Shown here: positions 11,676 to 24,200 of the stretch, in pieces
Numbering within the stretch: the first letter of the stretch is position 1
Layout: each line of letters opens with the position of its first letter
From: Coniochaeta sp. PMI_546
Taxonomy: Eukaryota > Ascomycota > Sordariomycetes > Coniochaetales > Coniochaetaceae
Direction of reading: 5' to 3'
Length of the DNA stretch: 64,000 nt
NCBI GenBank assembly: GCA_021432605.1
Contig: MU271146.1
Location: 1,984,001-2,048,000, forward strand
The notes under the pieces: model-generated
What the model saw: the letters and a program-made list of their open reading frames with translations, nothing else
What the model was told of the DNA's origin: nothing
Databases searched by the model: none
Translations under genes and position numbers: made by a program

Positions 11676-13091
11676 ATGTCGAGGTGTCAGCAGGTCGGAC
11701 GACCGATGCTGCGCTCCTTGCAGCAGGGTGTCAGTGCAAGGCCATGCAGCGCTGCGCTCTTCTCGACAACAACCAGCCGGAGAGAAGATGTCGTCGCCGA
11801 CACCCCAGCATCAGCCTCCGAACCACCACCACCACCTCCTCCCTCTAGCAAGGCAGTAGACGAAGATTGGAGGCAGAGGAGGCTAGACCCCAACACAACC
11901 ACCCTCCGCTGGGCAGAGAAGAAGCTCATCAAGGCCGGCACCCCGCCAATCGGCTCCCGCAGACGACGAGTCGCCATCCGCACCAGCGCCGACATCCCCT
12001 TCGAGCAGCTGCCCTATCAGGCCTTCCAGGAGGCCCGCAAGATCCTGCAGGACGACCGCCAGGAGAAACTCGACAAGATCATGGCTGCTACCGCGAGGCT
12101 GCGGTTCATCGAGCAGACGGACCCCAAGACGCTGCAGGGTGGTGAGGCGATGAAGGCGCGCCGGATAGACAGTGCACGGAAATACCTCGACGAGCTGAAG
12201 ATCCAGGCTGATATCAACGACCCATTGGTGAAGCGTCGGTTTGAGGATGGGCTGGGTAAGTTACCACCATTCACACGTTCTGTCAACGGAGCTGTATATG
12301 CTAACAAGGGAATAGGCGACATGTCCAAGCCCATCTACCGGCACCTCGCCGACCGCCGCTGGCGCGCCATGGAGCGCAAGATCATCCTCCAGCGCATCAA
12401 CCAGTTCTTCATCGTGCCCGATCTGCTCCCCAAGTTCGAGCCGACAGCCGACGTCAAGCTCTTCTTCCGCGGCGAGAAGGTCGCCCCCGGCGAGATCCTG
12501 GACAGCCGCATCACCGAGGTGCCACCCTCCCTCAGGGTCCAGGTCTTTGACAAGGGCGAGAGGCTGCTGTCCGTAGCAGTCGTCGACGCCGACGTACCCA
12601 ACACGGAGAACGACAGCTTCGACCGGAGGTGCCACTTCCTCGCGACCAACATCCCCTGGGACCCGACCAAGTCCAGCCTCCCGCTGTCCCGCGTCGCTGC
12701 CGCAGGCGGCGACGTCCCCGTCCCATGGCTGCCGCCATTCAGCCAGAAGGGTGCACCGTACCACCGCCTGGCCATCTTCGTGTTCGAGCACAAGGACCGC
12801 GTCGACCCGGAGCATCTGAAGGAGCTGTACGGCGCCAGGGACGGCTTCGCCCTCCAGAGCTTCAGGAACGCCACGCGCGCCGCGCCGGTCGGGTTCAACA
12901 TGTTCCGGTCCGTCTGGGACGAGGGCACGGCGGCCGTCATGGAGCGCCACGGCATCCCCGGTGCCGAGGTCGAGTTCAAGAGGGAGAAGTACGAGAGCCT
13001 CAAGCCCCACCGCAAGGCGAGGGGTTGGGAGGCCAAGAGGCAAGGGCCCAAGTACAAGTTCTTGGAGAAGTATGTCAAGCGGCTTGCTTGA
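11676..13091 (+). CDS. MRPL35: Mitochondrial large ribosomal subunit protein mL38 (MRPL35), PEBP-like
   Basis: This is a structural protein of the mitochondrial 54S ribosomal subunit. Exons are 11676-12255 and 12316-13091, giving 451 aa. The 60-nt intron (12256-12315) has a consensus branch site (GCTAACA) and a GTAAGT donor; its length is a multiple of three with no stop, so it can be read through by mistake. The N terminus is rich in Arg, Ser and Ala with few acids, as in a mitochondrial targeting peptide. A Pro run follows near residue 50. The C-terminal half is a phosphatidylethanolamine-binding-protein-like fold, the known architecture of mL38. The Lys/Arg-rich end (final 40 residues) fits rRNA contact. 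Confidence 0.9.
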   Translation: MSRCQQVGRPMLRSLQQGVSARPCSAALFSTTTSRREDVVADTPASASEPPPPPPPSSKAVDEDWRQRRLDPNTTTLRWAEKKLIKAGTPPIGSRRRRVAIRTSADIPFEQLPYQAFQEARKILQDDRQEKLDKIMAATARLRFIEQTDPKTLQGGEAMKARRIDSARKYLDELKIQADINDPLVKRRFEDGLGKLPPFTRSVNGAVYANKGIGDMSKPIYRHLADRRWRAMERKIILQRINQFFIVPDLLPKFEPTADVKLFFRGEKVAPGEILDSRITEVPPSLRVQVFDKGERLLSVAVVDADVPNTENDSFDRRCHFLATNIPWDPTKSSLPLSRVAAAGGDVPVPWLPPFSQKGAPYHRLAIFVFEHKDRVDPEHLKELYGARDGFALQSFRNATRAAPVGFNMFRSVWDEGTAAVMERHGIPGAEVEFKREKYESLKPHRKARGWEAKRQGPKYKFLEKYVKRLA

Positions 13092-13553
13092 GTGGTGGTG
13101 TTGGGGGGGAGATGATGATTGTCTGCCCTGCAGAGGGGTTTTTGTATCATAACTATTGTACTTGAAAGGATAACACGATGTCTCGGCCAGGTGGCATAGA
13201 GGTTTTGTGCATGTACTGTGAGAATATATCTTTCGTATCTGCCAGACATCGCCCGGCACTGAAACAAGCGCTTCTGATACTGAATATTGTATTTTATTCC
13301 ACTGTGCCTCTAGTCTTGGACATTAATGCAGTGTTGCAGCATAGTCTGACCAGCATCAAGATTACGAGATTGCCATTAGATTACTAGCCACATTATGGCC
13401 ACCACAGTTAGCATGGCAATCCAGAGAGTACCAAATGGTCCGAGGTAACTGCTAAGCTGCTTTGGCAGAATTAGACCCCCGTGCATATCTAGCCATCATT
13501 ATTTTACATTATATCTCCAATAATCATTTCCTTCCCCAGACACAATGGTAACA
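13092..13553. other. Convergent 3' region mL38 / CrtC-like gene
   Basis: A 460-bp AT-richer stretch between two convergent stop codons. Nothing beyond presumed 3' UTRs is seen. Confidence 0.5.
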
Positions 13554-14735
13554 TCACGGCGTGAGCTTGAACTCCTCAAACAGCGACGCTCCCGTGTACG
13601 TCTTGCCGTCACAACCACCCAAGCCACCCGTCACCGTCCCCAGCGTCCTCTGATACGCGCCGACATCCAGAACGACCGCCGTGGTCGTTACGTTGACCCA
13701 GAAGGTCTTGCCGTGGCCCAGGTCAAACACCACCTCCAGGCCCTGCGGGACGCCCGTGCCGATCGTGGGCGGGAACTCGCCGTTGGCACCCCACGGCCTC
13801 ACCACCACGGCGTCCCCGGCGCAGCTGCCGAGGATCACCCTGCCGTGCTTGGCGACGTAGCCGGAGTGGTGCTCCAGACCCGCGGAGTCGAAGGCGTCGA
13901 ACCAGACGACGGAGTAGGGGCCCAGGCGGGCGTGGCCCCAGTACCAGGTCGAGGTGGTGGTGACGAAGGGCGTGTCGCCCCAGTTCTTGTCGTGGTAGCC
14001 CACGCCGCGGAAGCTGTGGCGGGTGCCGTTGACGAGCAGATCGACGGAGCCGGCCGCGTCGGGAATGGCGTTGGACCAGTAGACGTGCGGGAACAGCAGC
14101 TCCGTCTGGCCGGGGGAGTCCGGGCCGCACGGGTAGTGAGGCGGGGCGACGGAGTCGAGGGTCAGGGTGCCCGTTACGCCGAGCTCGGGGGCGTCGACGG
14201 TCACGACGTAGCGCACTTTGCCGTGGTGGGAGCTGGTCCCGTTGAAGGAGAAGCCGGAGCCGGTGTAGGTGACGGAGGTGGCGAAGCTGTCGTCGTCGTC
14301 AGGCCTGGAGACGATGGCGCCGGTGGCGGGGACGGATATGTCGTAGACGCTGCCGTTGGGGAGCACGCCGATCAGAGACGCCGAGAGGGGGCCGCCCAGG
14401 AACGTGTTGATGAATCCGTTGGGGCCGGAGTTGTAGAAGACGATTGTGGCGGAGGTCTTGGCGTCGGCGGACACGACGTCGAAGTACCACCTTTACTTTA
14501 CGTTTTAGACAGATGGCTTACAGGGAATATAATGGATATCTCATTCTTGGAAGCCTTACCAGTCATAGGATGTGGCATTCGCCCCTGGTGACAGCTTCGG
14601 CCAGTCGATGTGCCCCTTGGCAGCGATGCCTTCTGGTGTGACGGGGCCATTGTATAAGACGTTCGGAAGCGTGACCGATTCGGCCAGGACGGCGACGGGG
14701 AGCAGCGCCAGGGCTGACACTGCGAATCGCAACAT
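13554..14735 (-). CDS. Secreted CrtC/AttH-lipocalin domain protein (Diels-Alderase-like family)
   Basis: Two exons, 14735-14560 and 14490-13554, joined across a 69-nt intron, encode 370 aa. The first 18 or so residues form a clear signal peptide (MLRFAVSALALLPVAVLA). The rest resembles the CrtC/AttH lipocalin family: a conserved WWYFDVV block spans the exon join, and a WGDTPF-like segment and a WYWGHARLG block lie in the second barrel. In fungi, relatives of this fold include Diels-Alderases and other pericyclic or isomerising enzymes of natural-product pathways (the CghA/Fsa2 group), but many members have no known function. No PKS or NRPS megasynthase adjoins it; the nearest biosynthetic gene set starts about 4 kb to the right beyond an unrelated gene. 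Enzyme activity is not demonstrated. Confidence 0.75.
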
Positions 14736-15891
14736 CCTGAGCAGTAGGGCCTTTTCTCTTCCCTCTAATTGCTCAGTCGAAGGTCACTGATTCTAAAGAA
14801 AAGAGTTATCGGAGCATAGGTCGTTCGAGACAAAGCGTCTGGGAAAAGGGAGTGCTTATTCCACGAGGCGGTCTACCTCGAGCGACTGCTGGTCTGTTAT
14901 ACCTTATCCAGCAGACACGCCAAGATCGGGCTTCTCGACTGTGCCAACGAGCCTGGCTTGTGACTCCCTTTCATCAGGCCATTCACCTTGCTATTGTCCG
15001 CCGCAAGCAGCTGGCTCCTGCAGGTACGACCCTCCGACCTCCAACGGTCCCATGGCGGCGCCGTCGGATGGACAAATCTTGCGCTCTTGATATTGGTTGT
15101 CCAATAAGGTGCATCTTATGTGAGATTCCACCCCAGCTGTTTTGTCCATTGTCTGCACATTGACCTTAGTCATTTAGCCTGCTCTTTGACGGAGGGCCGT
15201 AGGGCTGAATGAATGTGGTTGACATCTGGGGAATTTCGGACAGCTTGAGCACAACCTTGTAGAACCAAAATGCATGACAGTGGTGGAGGTAGTAGTACTA
15301 GTAAGGTTTCTTGCTGGAAGTCAGTGTAGACACCTCCAACGTGATTGATCGCGTCGATACGATACGGCCTATCGTCCGCGGTCAAGGGCGACGTAGGTGC
15401 TGAGTGAGAACCTCCAAGCGGAACACGCAATACGGCCAAGGACAGTTTTGAAGTGCATGCCCAAGTAATCCCCCGGCGTTCCAACGGAGCCGGGTTGAAT
15501 CATAGCACGGAATGACTTCTTGTTACGCCAGTCGAGAACAGTCTAACGCTGGCGCTGTCGGGGCTGATCAGTCCAGACTGTTATTCTTTAACCTCTTGAA
15601 TAAAGTACCGTGGACGGATCTCGGACAAGGGCACCGAGAAATACGCAGCAAGAGTCCTTTGTCTATTGTTCCATTGCGTATGAGTGATCAACGATCGGTC
15701 TACGGTAATCTCAGCATTTAGTAGCACAGGTCTTGAATAAGGGTTAGGGTTCGGGTCTAGTTCCGAGGATTTTGCCCGAAGCTCAACCGCGATGCAAGAA
15801 CCAAAGACAACCACGAGCCATCAATCAAGGTTGATGACAACTTGTGTGCTTTCTTCATGACAACCATCAGCTCTGCATCATTTGCTACATC
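14736..15891. promoter_or_regulatory. Divergent intergenic region CrtC-like / CID-RS gene
   Basis: This 1.16-kb gap holds the promoters of two divergent genes. A short telomere-like string (GGGTTAGGGTTCGGG) lies at 15741-15755, about 140 bp before the CID-RS start codon. No other structure is recognised. Confidence 0.5.
15741..15755 (+). promoter_or_regulatory. Telomere-like TTAGGG motif upstream of the CID-RS gene
   Basis: GGGTTAGGGTTCGGG contains one exact TTAGGG unit and imperfect neighbours. Isolated copies in fungal promoters can bind TTAGGG-type general factors of the Tbf1 family. A chance match is also plausible. Confidence 0.3.
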
Positions 15892-17873
15892 ATGCCGTCC
15901 TCGGCAGAGCTCGCCGTCGCAAAGGCCTCGCTGTCCGCAACGCTCTTCCGCGCGGATCCCACGTCCTGCTCGCGCGACGACATCGACCACTTCTTCTCCC
16001 TGCTGAACTCAGCCGTCCTCCAGTGCTCCCCAGCCAATGTCCAGGTTTGAGATACCAGTTGCCACATACCCGTTTCTTCAGTTTGAAGCAATGCGCGATT
16101 GCTAAACCCGCGATAACCGAGCAGAAATGCAAGCAATGGACCCTGCGCAACTTTGTCCCCTCCAATGGCCGCATCGCTCCCCTCGGCAAGTACCTCTGCG
16201 CCCTCGCCAACTCGTTCACCCCCGACAAGGATAAGGACAGGCTGCCGACCACGAGGGCAAAGGGTCAACTACGCGAGCCGTCGGCTAGGCGGAAGCGACT
16301 GCACATACTCTACATACTGAACGACATCTTCTACCACGTCAAGTATCGCGAGGGCAACGATAACTTTGCCGACAAGTTCGAGACATTCTTGCCGGCCTTG
16401 GTCAGAAGTGCAGCCGCCTCCCCAAACTGCCCCAAGCACGCTAAGAAGATTCAAGACCTGATATCGCTATGGGAGGAGAATCATTACTTCAGTGCCGGTT
16501 CCATAGCCAAACTCCGCGCAGCTGTCGAACAGGCTCTAGTCCCCGAACAGTCAGGAACAAGCAATGGCACAGAAACGAACGGTGCAACTGCGCCAATGAA
16601 GGCCAGCAAGGAAGCGCCTTTCATCATGCCAGCCATGCACGGAGACCCGACAATGCCATGGTACGACCTCCCGGCCGCAAACTGGCTGCCGGTGCTCGAA
16701 CCGAATTCCACGCGGCCTATGAAGCCGTCCATGATCAAGCCACTCCAGTTAGCCCCGGGACCGGCTGACAAGGCGCTCGTGGAAGCTGTCAACAAGCTGC
16801 TGGCCGACGTGGACAAGCTCTACTCCACTAGGGCCAACGACGGCTCATATGACATCGACCAGATGGGAGAGATCATCGAGGCGGACGAGATGGAGGGCGG
16901 TGTCACCAGCGGAGAGACGTACTACGGCTGGTCACGCGCTTTCTGTGAGAAGATGAAGGCGCGGCGAAGGAAGGCAAAGGCCGGCGTTGACAGGGGGCGT
17001 CTTTCTTCAAGGTCATACTCGCCCTCATCAGATGGTCGATCTAGATCGAGGTCTCGTGGTACCCGACTTGGGGCACGGGACCGCTCCAGCTCTAGGAGCA
17101 GGAGCTCATCTCGTCCAGGGTTTAACAGGCGGCGTCCATCGCCCGGCAGCAGAAGTCCCCCTAGACGGATGCTAAGCCAGCAAGGTCGCAGCCGCTCGAG
17201 GAGCAGAAGCAGGAGCCGAATCTACAGGAGGAACAACTCACGATCCCGCTCACGGTCACGGTCACGGTCACCGAGGAGATCCCCAGGTCTCTCACCGGAC
17301 TATTCTCCTCCTCCACCTCCCAAGCAACCAAGCAACACCAACACCCACATGCAACCAGTGGGATACAACAACAACAACCAGTTCTTCAACCAACCTCCCT
17401 TTCCCCCACACCAACAACAGCCGCCTCAACCTCCACCAGGAGCCTTACCGCCTTACCCGGGATACGGAGGGTACCAGCAGCCGGCACCACCCTTCCCCAT
17501 CCCGCCTCCTCCACCGCCGAACTACAACGGCCAATGGCCGCCGCCGCCGCCGCCACCTCCTCCTCCGCAGCAAAACTTTGCCCAGCCGGGGGCTCCCGCC
17601 CCTCAAGGGTTGCCTGCACCGTCTTGGAGTGGTACGTGGCCTGCGCCGCCTCTTCCGGGAATGGGCATGCCGCAGCAGCAGCAGCAGCAATATCCGCCGC
17701 AACAGTACCCTCCCCACGCGCAGAACCCTCAACAGCAGCAGCAATATCAGCAGTACCAGCAGGGACAGCAACAATATCCACAGCACGGGGGCCAGCAAGG
17801 GTATGGTCGCGGCGGTGCGGGGGGGTTTCAGGGCGGGAGAGGGGGTGGGCAGTGGCGCGGTGGTTGGTCCTAG
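15892..17873 (+). CDS. CID-domain protein with RS, Pro/Gln and RGG tails (Rtt103/CHERP-like)
   Basis: This is a probable nuclear factor that binds the RNA polymerase II C-terminal domain and links transcription with splicing or 3'-end processing. Exons are 15892-16044 and 16125-17873 (intron 80 nt), giving 633 aa. Residues 1 to about 150 form a CTD-interaction domain: the exon join restores NVQKCKQW, and a RKRLHILYILND helix follows. From about residue 340 to 430 the protein is rich in RS/SR dipeptides. From about 430 to 600 it is Pro-, Gln- and Tyr-rich, and it ends in an RGG-type segment (GRGGAGGFQGGRGGGQWRGG). This order of domains resembles animal CHERP more than the short yeast Rtt103, which lacks the RS part. 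The donor is a weaker GTTTGA. Assignment to one orthologue is tentative. Confidence 0.8.
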
Positions 17874-18400
17874 GGCAGAGGTTGGGGGGTTTGGTCTGGC
17901 TGGTGGAACATGTGGCGGGATGAGTGTATTGTGCAACAATGGCGAGGTGGATATGATGGGGAGGGAATGAGTACACATGTTGACTTTCATTCAAGGCTAG
18001 CTCGAGGCGCCTCTTGGGCATATGCGACATGTCAGATACTGTTCTGTAAATCAGGGTATCGCCTCAGGTTAGCTACGTTCAGGTGTCCAATGTCCAAGGG
18101 TTCGAGCGGCGTTACAGCGGTGAGACTTTGGACTATCAGATACCTGAGAAGCGTTCATGTGGTTACAGTTCTCAGCTCGGTGGTGATATGAAAGGTGGGA
18201 AAATATATGTGTCGACACCTTGGGAAGCACTGGTCATGAGTCCGCGAATTGCAGGTTGACGGCGTCCGGGCAACGAGGCCGGTGACGGCCCTATCGCCCC
18301 TCATACAGAAAACACGGAATCGAACGCAGCGATGTGCACGGAGGATCTTGCAATTCTGGATGTATCCATTCGATCTATCAAAGTACCTTGGGGCATCTGT
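17874..18400. other. Convergent 3' region CID-RS / MFS transporter
   Basis: A 527-bp stretch between two convergent stop codons. Nothing is recognised apart from presumed 3' UTRs. Confidence 0.5.
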
Positions 18401-20348
18401 CTAGTAACTCCGCACCCCGGTCGTCGAGCCTAGTTTGCTCTGGATGAACTGGCTCTTGGAAACAGCCAGTCGGATCTTGCAAAGGGTGAAAAGGTTAGCA
18501 AAATCCAGCCGGAAGATACGTGTTTCCGGGGGAAAATGGGGAGAGGGGGATCGGGGAAACCTACTCTTTTACCAAAGACGTAGAGGATCATGCCCATGAC
18601 GCAGCTGATGCCGTGCAGGGTGCCGATCCAGAAGTACACGACCCTGTAGCCGTCGCGGGAGATCCAGTCGTTGATGACGAAGGTCATGGCGAAGGAGAAG
18701 ACGCCGCGGGCGATGGTGACGGCGGCGTAGCCGTCCTGGGCCTGGGCGCGGTGGCAGTCGAGCAGGTAGCTGTTGGAGATGAGGGACTGGATGGAGCCGG
18801 CGAAGGTGGCGAGGCCGAAGAAGAAGACGGGCACGATCCAGGGGGCCTTGGCCTCGAGGGAGAGGCCGAAGCCCCAGAAGCCGGCGAGGCCGAGGAAGAA
18901 GGAGGGGACGGTCAGGACGACGCGGAACTCGGGCTCGTAGACGCCGTGGTTCTTCTTGGATAGGTAGGAGACCAGCCAGTCGGAGAGGGGGCCGGGGATG
19001 ATGTTGCCGAGGGTCGCGCCGACGAAGGCGGAGAGGACGGTCAGGCCGACCTGCTGGGTGGTGAAGAGGTAGGGGGGCCGGGTGAAGATCTGGCTCATGG
19101 CGGCTGAAAAGGAGGCGGAGAAGGCGACGGAACAGCCGTACGAGTAGGCTGCCCAGGACACCGCGGGGAGGAGGAAGGCGGTCCACGGGGTGATCAGACA
19201 GCGGAGCAGGGACTCGTCGCTGTACCGTCCGTTGAACACTCGGAGGCTCTGCCAGTACGAGAGCTTCTTCTCGGACGCTGGCTCTGCTGTTTCAGGGTCT
19301 CGCTTCTCGGGGTCCACCACGGATCCGTCTAGGGCCGTGGTGACGCTCGCGGCCTGGGATTTCTCGCTGGGCGGCGGTGGGATGTCGCTGTCGCTGCTGC
19401 TGTCGGTTGCCAATTCCTCTCGGATGTCAATGTCTAGGTTGGAGGAGCGGATGTAGGTTGTCTCGGGACACGTGAAGTAGTAGATCACGGTGTACACGGC
19501 CGTGCAGATGAGGCTGCCAAAGAGTGAGCAGGCTACCCGGAATATGCCAGACGCAATGGTGGAGAAATGTCAAGAATTGCTCACTAGTAGATGAAAGGCC
19601 ACACCCAAGACTGCGCTGCGACGATCTGCGAGCCGATGACTTGACCGATGGCATTACCGCCAGAGAGGGCGTAGTGCCACAAGGCCAGGTGGATGCCTCT
19701 CTCGTGCACAAAGAAGAGATCGCCGACGGACGAGGAGACGAGGTACTCGAGGCCGGCGATGCCCAGACCGTGAATGGCGCGCCCGGCGTAGAGGGCCGCC
19801 AGGCTGTCTTGCCGGGCCACGACAATGACATAGCCGACCATGGCGATTATGTTGCTGATCAGGATGACGGGCCGCTTGCCCCAGATCCTGGCCGCGGGGC
19901 TGGAGATGAAGGCGCTGATGCCCAGGGTGAGGAGGATGAGGCTGACGCTCTGCGAGATGTTGGAGATGTTGGTGTGGAACAGCTTTGCCATCAGGGCGTT
20001 TGCCGGGTTTACAAAGTTCAGGGACCCGACAAAGAGTCCTGTTCCTATGGAGAGGAAGATGGACGTGTACCATTTCTGTGCCTTGGACCAGTCTGTCATC
20101 GGGAGATGCGGTTAGCAAAATCCGATAGCTTGTGCCCCTTTTACACGCCCCGCTCCAGTCCAAGATGACTTACTCAGAGGGTCGTTGGGTGAGTCTGAAG
20201 GCTGGGGTGCCAGCACAAGGTCGGCATGTCGTCCGGTGCCGTGCTTCAGATGCGCCGTGTTCCGGAGGCGGCGCTCGGCCTCGCGCCGTAGATGAACGGT
20301 GCCAGGGACGGACTCGCCCGACTTGGGCTCCAGAATCCACAGTCCCAT
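18401..20348 (-). CDS. MFS transporter, HOL1-like (DHA1-type, 12 TM)
   Basis: This is a plasma-membrane or vacuolar proton-coupled exporter or importer. Four exons are read: 20348-20174, 20092-19585, 19513-18565 and 18475-18401, giving 568 aa with all phases consistent. The start (MGLWILEPKSGESVPGTV) is the characteristic N terminus of the fungal HOL1-like branch. Twelve hydrophobic segments are split six and six by a polar loop rich in Asp, Ser and Pro (about residues 240-310). A PETTYIR motif follows TM6, and the short last exon supplies a basic cytosolic tail after FGKR. In the second intron the nearer AG at 19534-19533 is skipped, because only the AG at 19515-19514 keeps the frame. It shares a promoter region with the A-T-R reductase gene, suggesting export of that pathway's product. 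Confidence 0.88.
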
Positions 20349-21296
20349 TGAGATGCGACGATTTTGAACGGGTTACGGTTACGGTTGAGGATGGAAACGA
20401 CGAATGGCAAGACGATTGAACAGGTCCAAACAGACACTCAGGATCATCACGGGATTCGAGAAGGAGGAAGAGAATAATACACGGCACTGCAAGTCATTTT
20501 TAACCTCTGCTTGTCAACTGTCGTGATTCAAGCCAAGAATTCCCATCCCAAGCAACATGACATTCTCCCTGGCGCTCATTGAGTCGAGAGTCCAGGATGA
20601 GCACCAGCATCCTCGCATTGGAGTCCCGACAATCATGGTGCCCCAACCGCGACGACAAATACCATTCCACATGTGGTATCGCCGAGGGACCCAAGAGAAG
20701 CTAATCCGGGTCCCAGATGTAACCCAGCCCGCACGGAAGACACGGCAAGGAAAGAAGATGGCAAGGGAAAGGGACCCGAGCATGCACGGCCGTTGCGAAG
20801 CAGGTCGTTATCAGAATGGACTGAAATTGCGTGATGGCGGATACAGGTGTTACAATATTATAGACATACCTTAGCTCGCCCTATGTATAACGCCGCAGAC
20901 TTAGACCCCGTTATTAGTGGGTGGAGCTCCGGCGTTCCTAACTTGGGCCAGTCTAGTGTCTACCTTAGCAATATCCGCATTGTCAGCTTTCACATCGCCA
21001 TGGGGCAATGGAGCATGGGAAATAGAGCATGGCAGATATGGTCGAAGAAATCCGCTGGAAGATACCGATGCGGAGGGTCACGATGGCGTGCTCTACAGCG
21101 TGCTTGTCTGGAAGAGTCGGTAGTCTAGAGGGAGAGCATATCGCCCGTCACCACGCTCCACCACCGCGATCCCTGCAGAGTCTCAACCAGACCCTCGGGA
21201 CCAAGAAGGTCTCATCCTCTCTCATCTCACCCTGCCAGTTCTCTCTGGTAGTCCAGAGAAGCCAGCGAACCCAGTTGATGTTTCTTTCTCGCCGGC
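20349..21296. promoter_or_regulatory. Shared divergent promoter region, MFS transporter / A-T-R reductase
   Basis: This 948-bp gap lies between the divergent start codons of the transporter and the reductase. It is the most likely place for a cluster regulator to act on both genes. I did not identify a definite CGG-type dyad by eye. Confidence 0.5.
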
Positions 21297-24200
21297 ATGA
21301 ATCGATATAGAGAAGACGCCGGCCGGCGGCTGATTCCCCACGTCGTCGACGAGCTCGCGCGTGATGAACCGGACCGCGTGCTCTACGAGTTTCCCACGGT
21401 CAACCATGCTGCCAGCCTTACCTTCACCAAGGTGACATCCAGGCAATACGCAAACGCCGTCAACCGCGCGGCTTGGCTGCTTCACAATGAGCTGGGTAAG
21501 GGCAGTGACTTCCCGACCATTGGGTATACCGGCCCCCAAGACATCCGCTACTTCATCTTTGTGGTCGCCGCCATCAAGGTGGGATACAAGATGCTGTACA
21601 CCTCGCTGCGAAACAACGTACAAGGAGACATGGCCGTGCTGGAGGCGGTCAACTGCCGTTTGTGGCTCGTTCCCTCGAGCGGCTCCAACGTCCAGCGACT
21701 GCTGACTCAGGGCGTGGAGCTGCGGACGCTGGCAGTGCCCGACCTAGATGCCATTCTCGACGCCGAGGTCGTGGAGCATTACGAGTACGGCAAGACTTGG
21801 GAGACGGGCAGAAGAGACCCCGCCTGGGTTCTTCACACGAGCGGAAGCACGGGCAACCCCAAGCCGGTCGTGAGGTACCTGGACAGTATTGCTTCTGTCG
21901 GCGCGAACAACTTGCTGCCCAAAGTGAACGGCCGGCCTCTGCTGCTGCACGACTACTTCGACGCCAGGGTGTACTTGACGTTTCCTCTCTTCCACGTACG
22001 GGCCACCACCCAAGTCTGTACACTCTAGATGACGCTCACTGACACTCGTCCCCACCACCAGGCAGCAGGGCTTTTCAATGGAACCGTGTGGCCGCTCTTC
22101 TACGGGACCACCGTGATCCTCGGGCCCAACCGGCCCGTGTCGCTCTACCTGATGAAGGAAGTCATCACGCACGCGAAACCCGACGCCGTGTTCACCGCGC
22201 CGTCTCTCGTGGAGGACATCTCCAAGGACCCCGAGTTTCTGCAACTCCTGCAGAGCGTCCGCGCCATTGCCTACGGCGGCGGGCCCGTAAGTCAGGAGGC
22301 GGGAGATCGGATCTGGAAGCACACCCGGCTGCGCTTGTCCATCGGCACGACGGAGACGGGCTGGCTCCCCTGCGTGGAGACGGACCAAGAGGACTGGAAC
22401 TACATCCACCTGCATCCCAACTCGGGGCTGGAGCTGCAGGACCGCGGCGCAGGGCTCTACGAGCTGGTTGCCGTGCGCAAGCCGGAGCTGGAGCCCTGGC
22501 AGCCCATCTTCTCGACCTTCCCGGATCTGCAGGAGTACAGCTTCCGGGACCTGTTCTCGAGACATCCCACCAAGCCCGATCTGTACACGTACGAGGGCCG
22601 GGTGGACAACATCATCGTGCTCTCCAACGGCGAGAAGGTGCAGCCGCACAACATGGAGCTGATCATCGGCTCGAACCCCATGGTGAAAGCGCTCGTCATC
22701 GGTGGGCAGGGGAGGTTCCAGACGTCAGCTATCGTTCAGCTCGTGGACGAGCTGCAGGCCTCCATTCCCCAGCAGCGGGAAGAGATCCTTGACTCTCTGT
22801 GGCCGTCCATTGAACAAGCAAATGAGTCGGCGCCGGCACACGCCAGGCTGCAGAGGAACTTTGTTGTCATCGCGTCGCCTGACAAGCCGCTGCTCACTAC
22901 GAGCAAGGGAACGGTCCGCCGCGGCCCGACTATCGAGCTGTACCGACAGGAGCTCGAAGAGGCCTATGCACGAGCTGACATCGCTACCAGCGACGACGTC
23001 TCCCAAAACAAGATAGATTGGGACAGCGCTGCGAGTCTCGGGCGATCCCTACGGGACATCCTCGCCTCGGCCAACCTGCCAGTCGTCCGTGACGAGGACG
23101 ACTTCTTCGCCGTCGCGGGTATGGACTCGCTGCAAGTGCTCACCTTGCGCCGAATCCTGGCCGCCAACTTGGGGCCACAGCAAGATGCGGCCCGTGGAGT
23201 GACTACGGAGCTTATCTACAAGAACTCCTCGGTGGCTCTCCTGTCCAAGGCATTGCTGGCTCTGAAGAAGGATGCTGGGTTGACCAACGGATCGTCACCA
23301 CAACCGTCCGTCGATAACACGGCACAGATGTTCCTGGACAAGTACACAGCATCATTACCCAGCCATACCAACGGCCATGCCAAGCAGCATGTCATGCAGC
23401 GGGAGAAGCTGGTCGTTGTACTCACGGGGAGCACCGGGTCACTGGGCTCGTACATCCTCGACGACCTGACAAAGACAGAGGCGGTCAGCGAAGTGTGGTG
23501 TCTCAACCGGACCGACGATGCGGAGACGCGACAGAGAACCGCCAACGCGAGACGGGGACTGGTCACCGACTTCGCCTCGCACGGCGTCCACTTCAGGCAG
23601 GCGGCGCTCTCCGAGGAGCGCCTCGGTCTCAACGCGGCTGACTATGCGTACCTGGCGCAGCATGTCACGCATATTCTTCGTACGTATAGATTCAAGCTCC
23701 TGTCCTGATATCGTGAGTTGACTGACAACTTTTTTCCTTTTTCTTTTGGCAGATACACAGTGGCAAGTCAACTTCAATCTGGCCCTGCCCTCCTTCGAGC
23801 CGCACATTCGCGGCGTTCGCAATCTCATCGATCTCGCCCTGGCCGCCGACAGGAGGCCGAAGATACTGTTCACCTCGTCCGTCGGGGTGGCCAACAACGT
23901 TCCGCCCGGGTCGGGGCCGATCCCGGAACAGCCCCTTCCCGACATGGCCGTCGCGGGGCCCGGGTACGGACAGTCGAAGCTGGTGGCGGAGAATCTCCTC
24001 CTGCGAGCTCGGGACCGCTCCGGCGTCGACGTTACCATCTGCCGCGTGGGCCAGATCGCGGGGCCGGTGCGGGAGGGGCACCGGGGCGGTTCCTGGAACC
24101 GGAACGAGTGGCTTCCTAGCGTAAGTTTGCTTTCCGGAACGAGAATTTGCCGCCCCTTTCCCGTTATTCTCTCGTCTTCTTTCTTTCTTTGTGGCAGAAC

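Noticed and set aside
15741-15755. Internal telomere remnant
   Set aside because: Only one exact TTAGGG unit is present, so an old telomere or fusion point is not supported; it is kept only as a possible factor site.
19533-19585. Nearer acceptor AG for the second intron of the MFS gene
   Set aside because: Its use would break the frame; the next AG at 19514 restores the conserved TM6 and PETTYIR segment.
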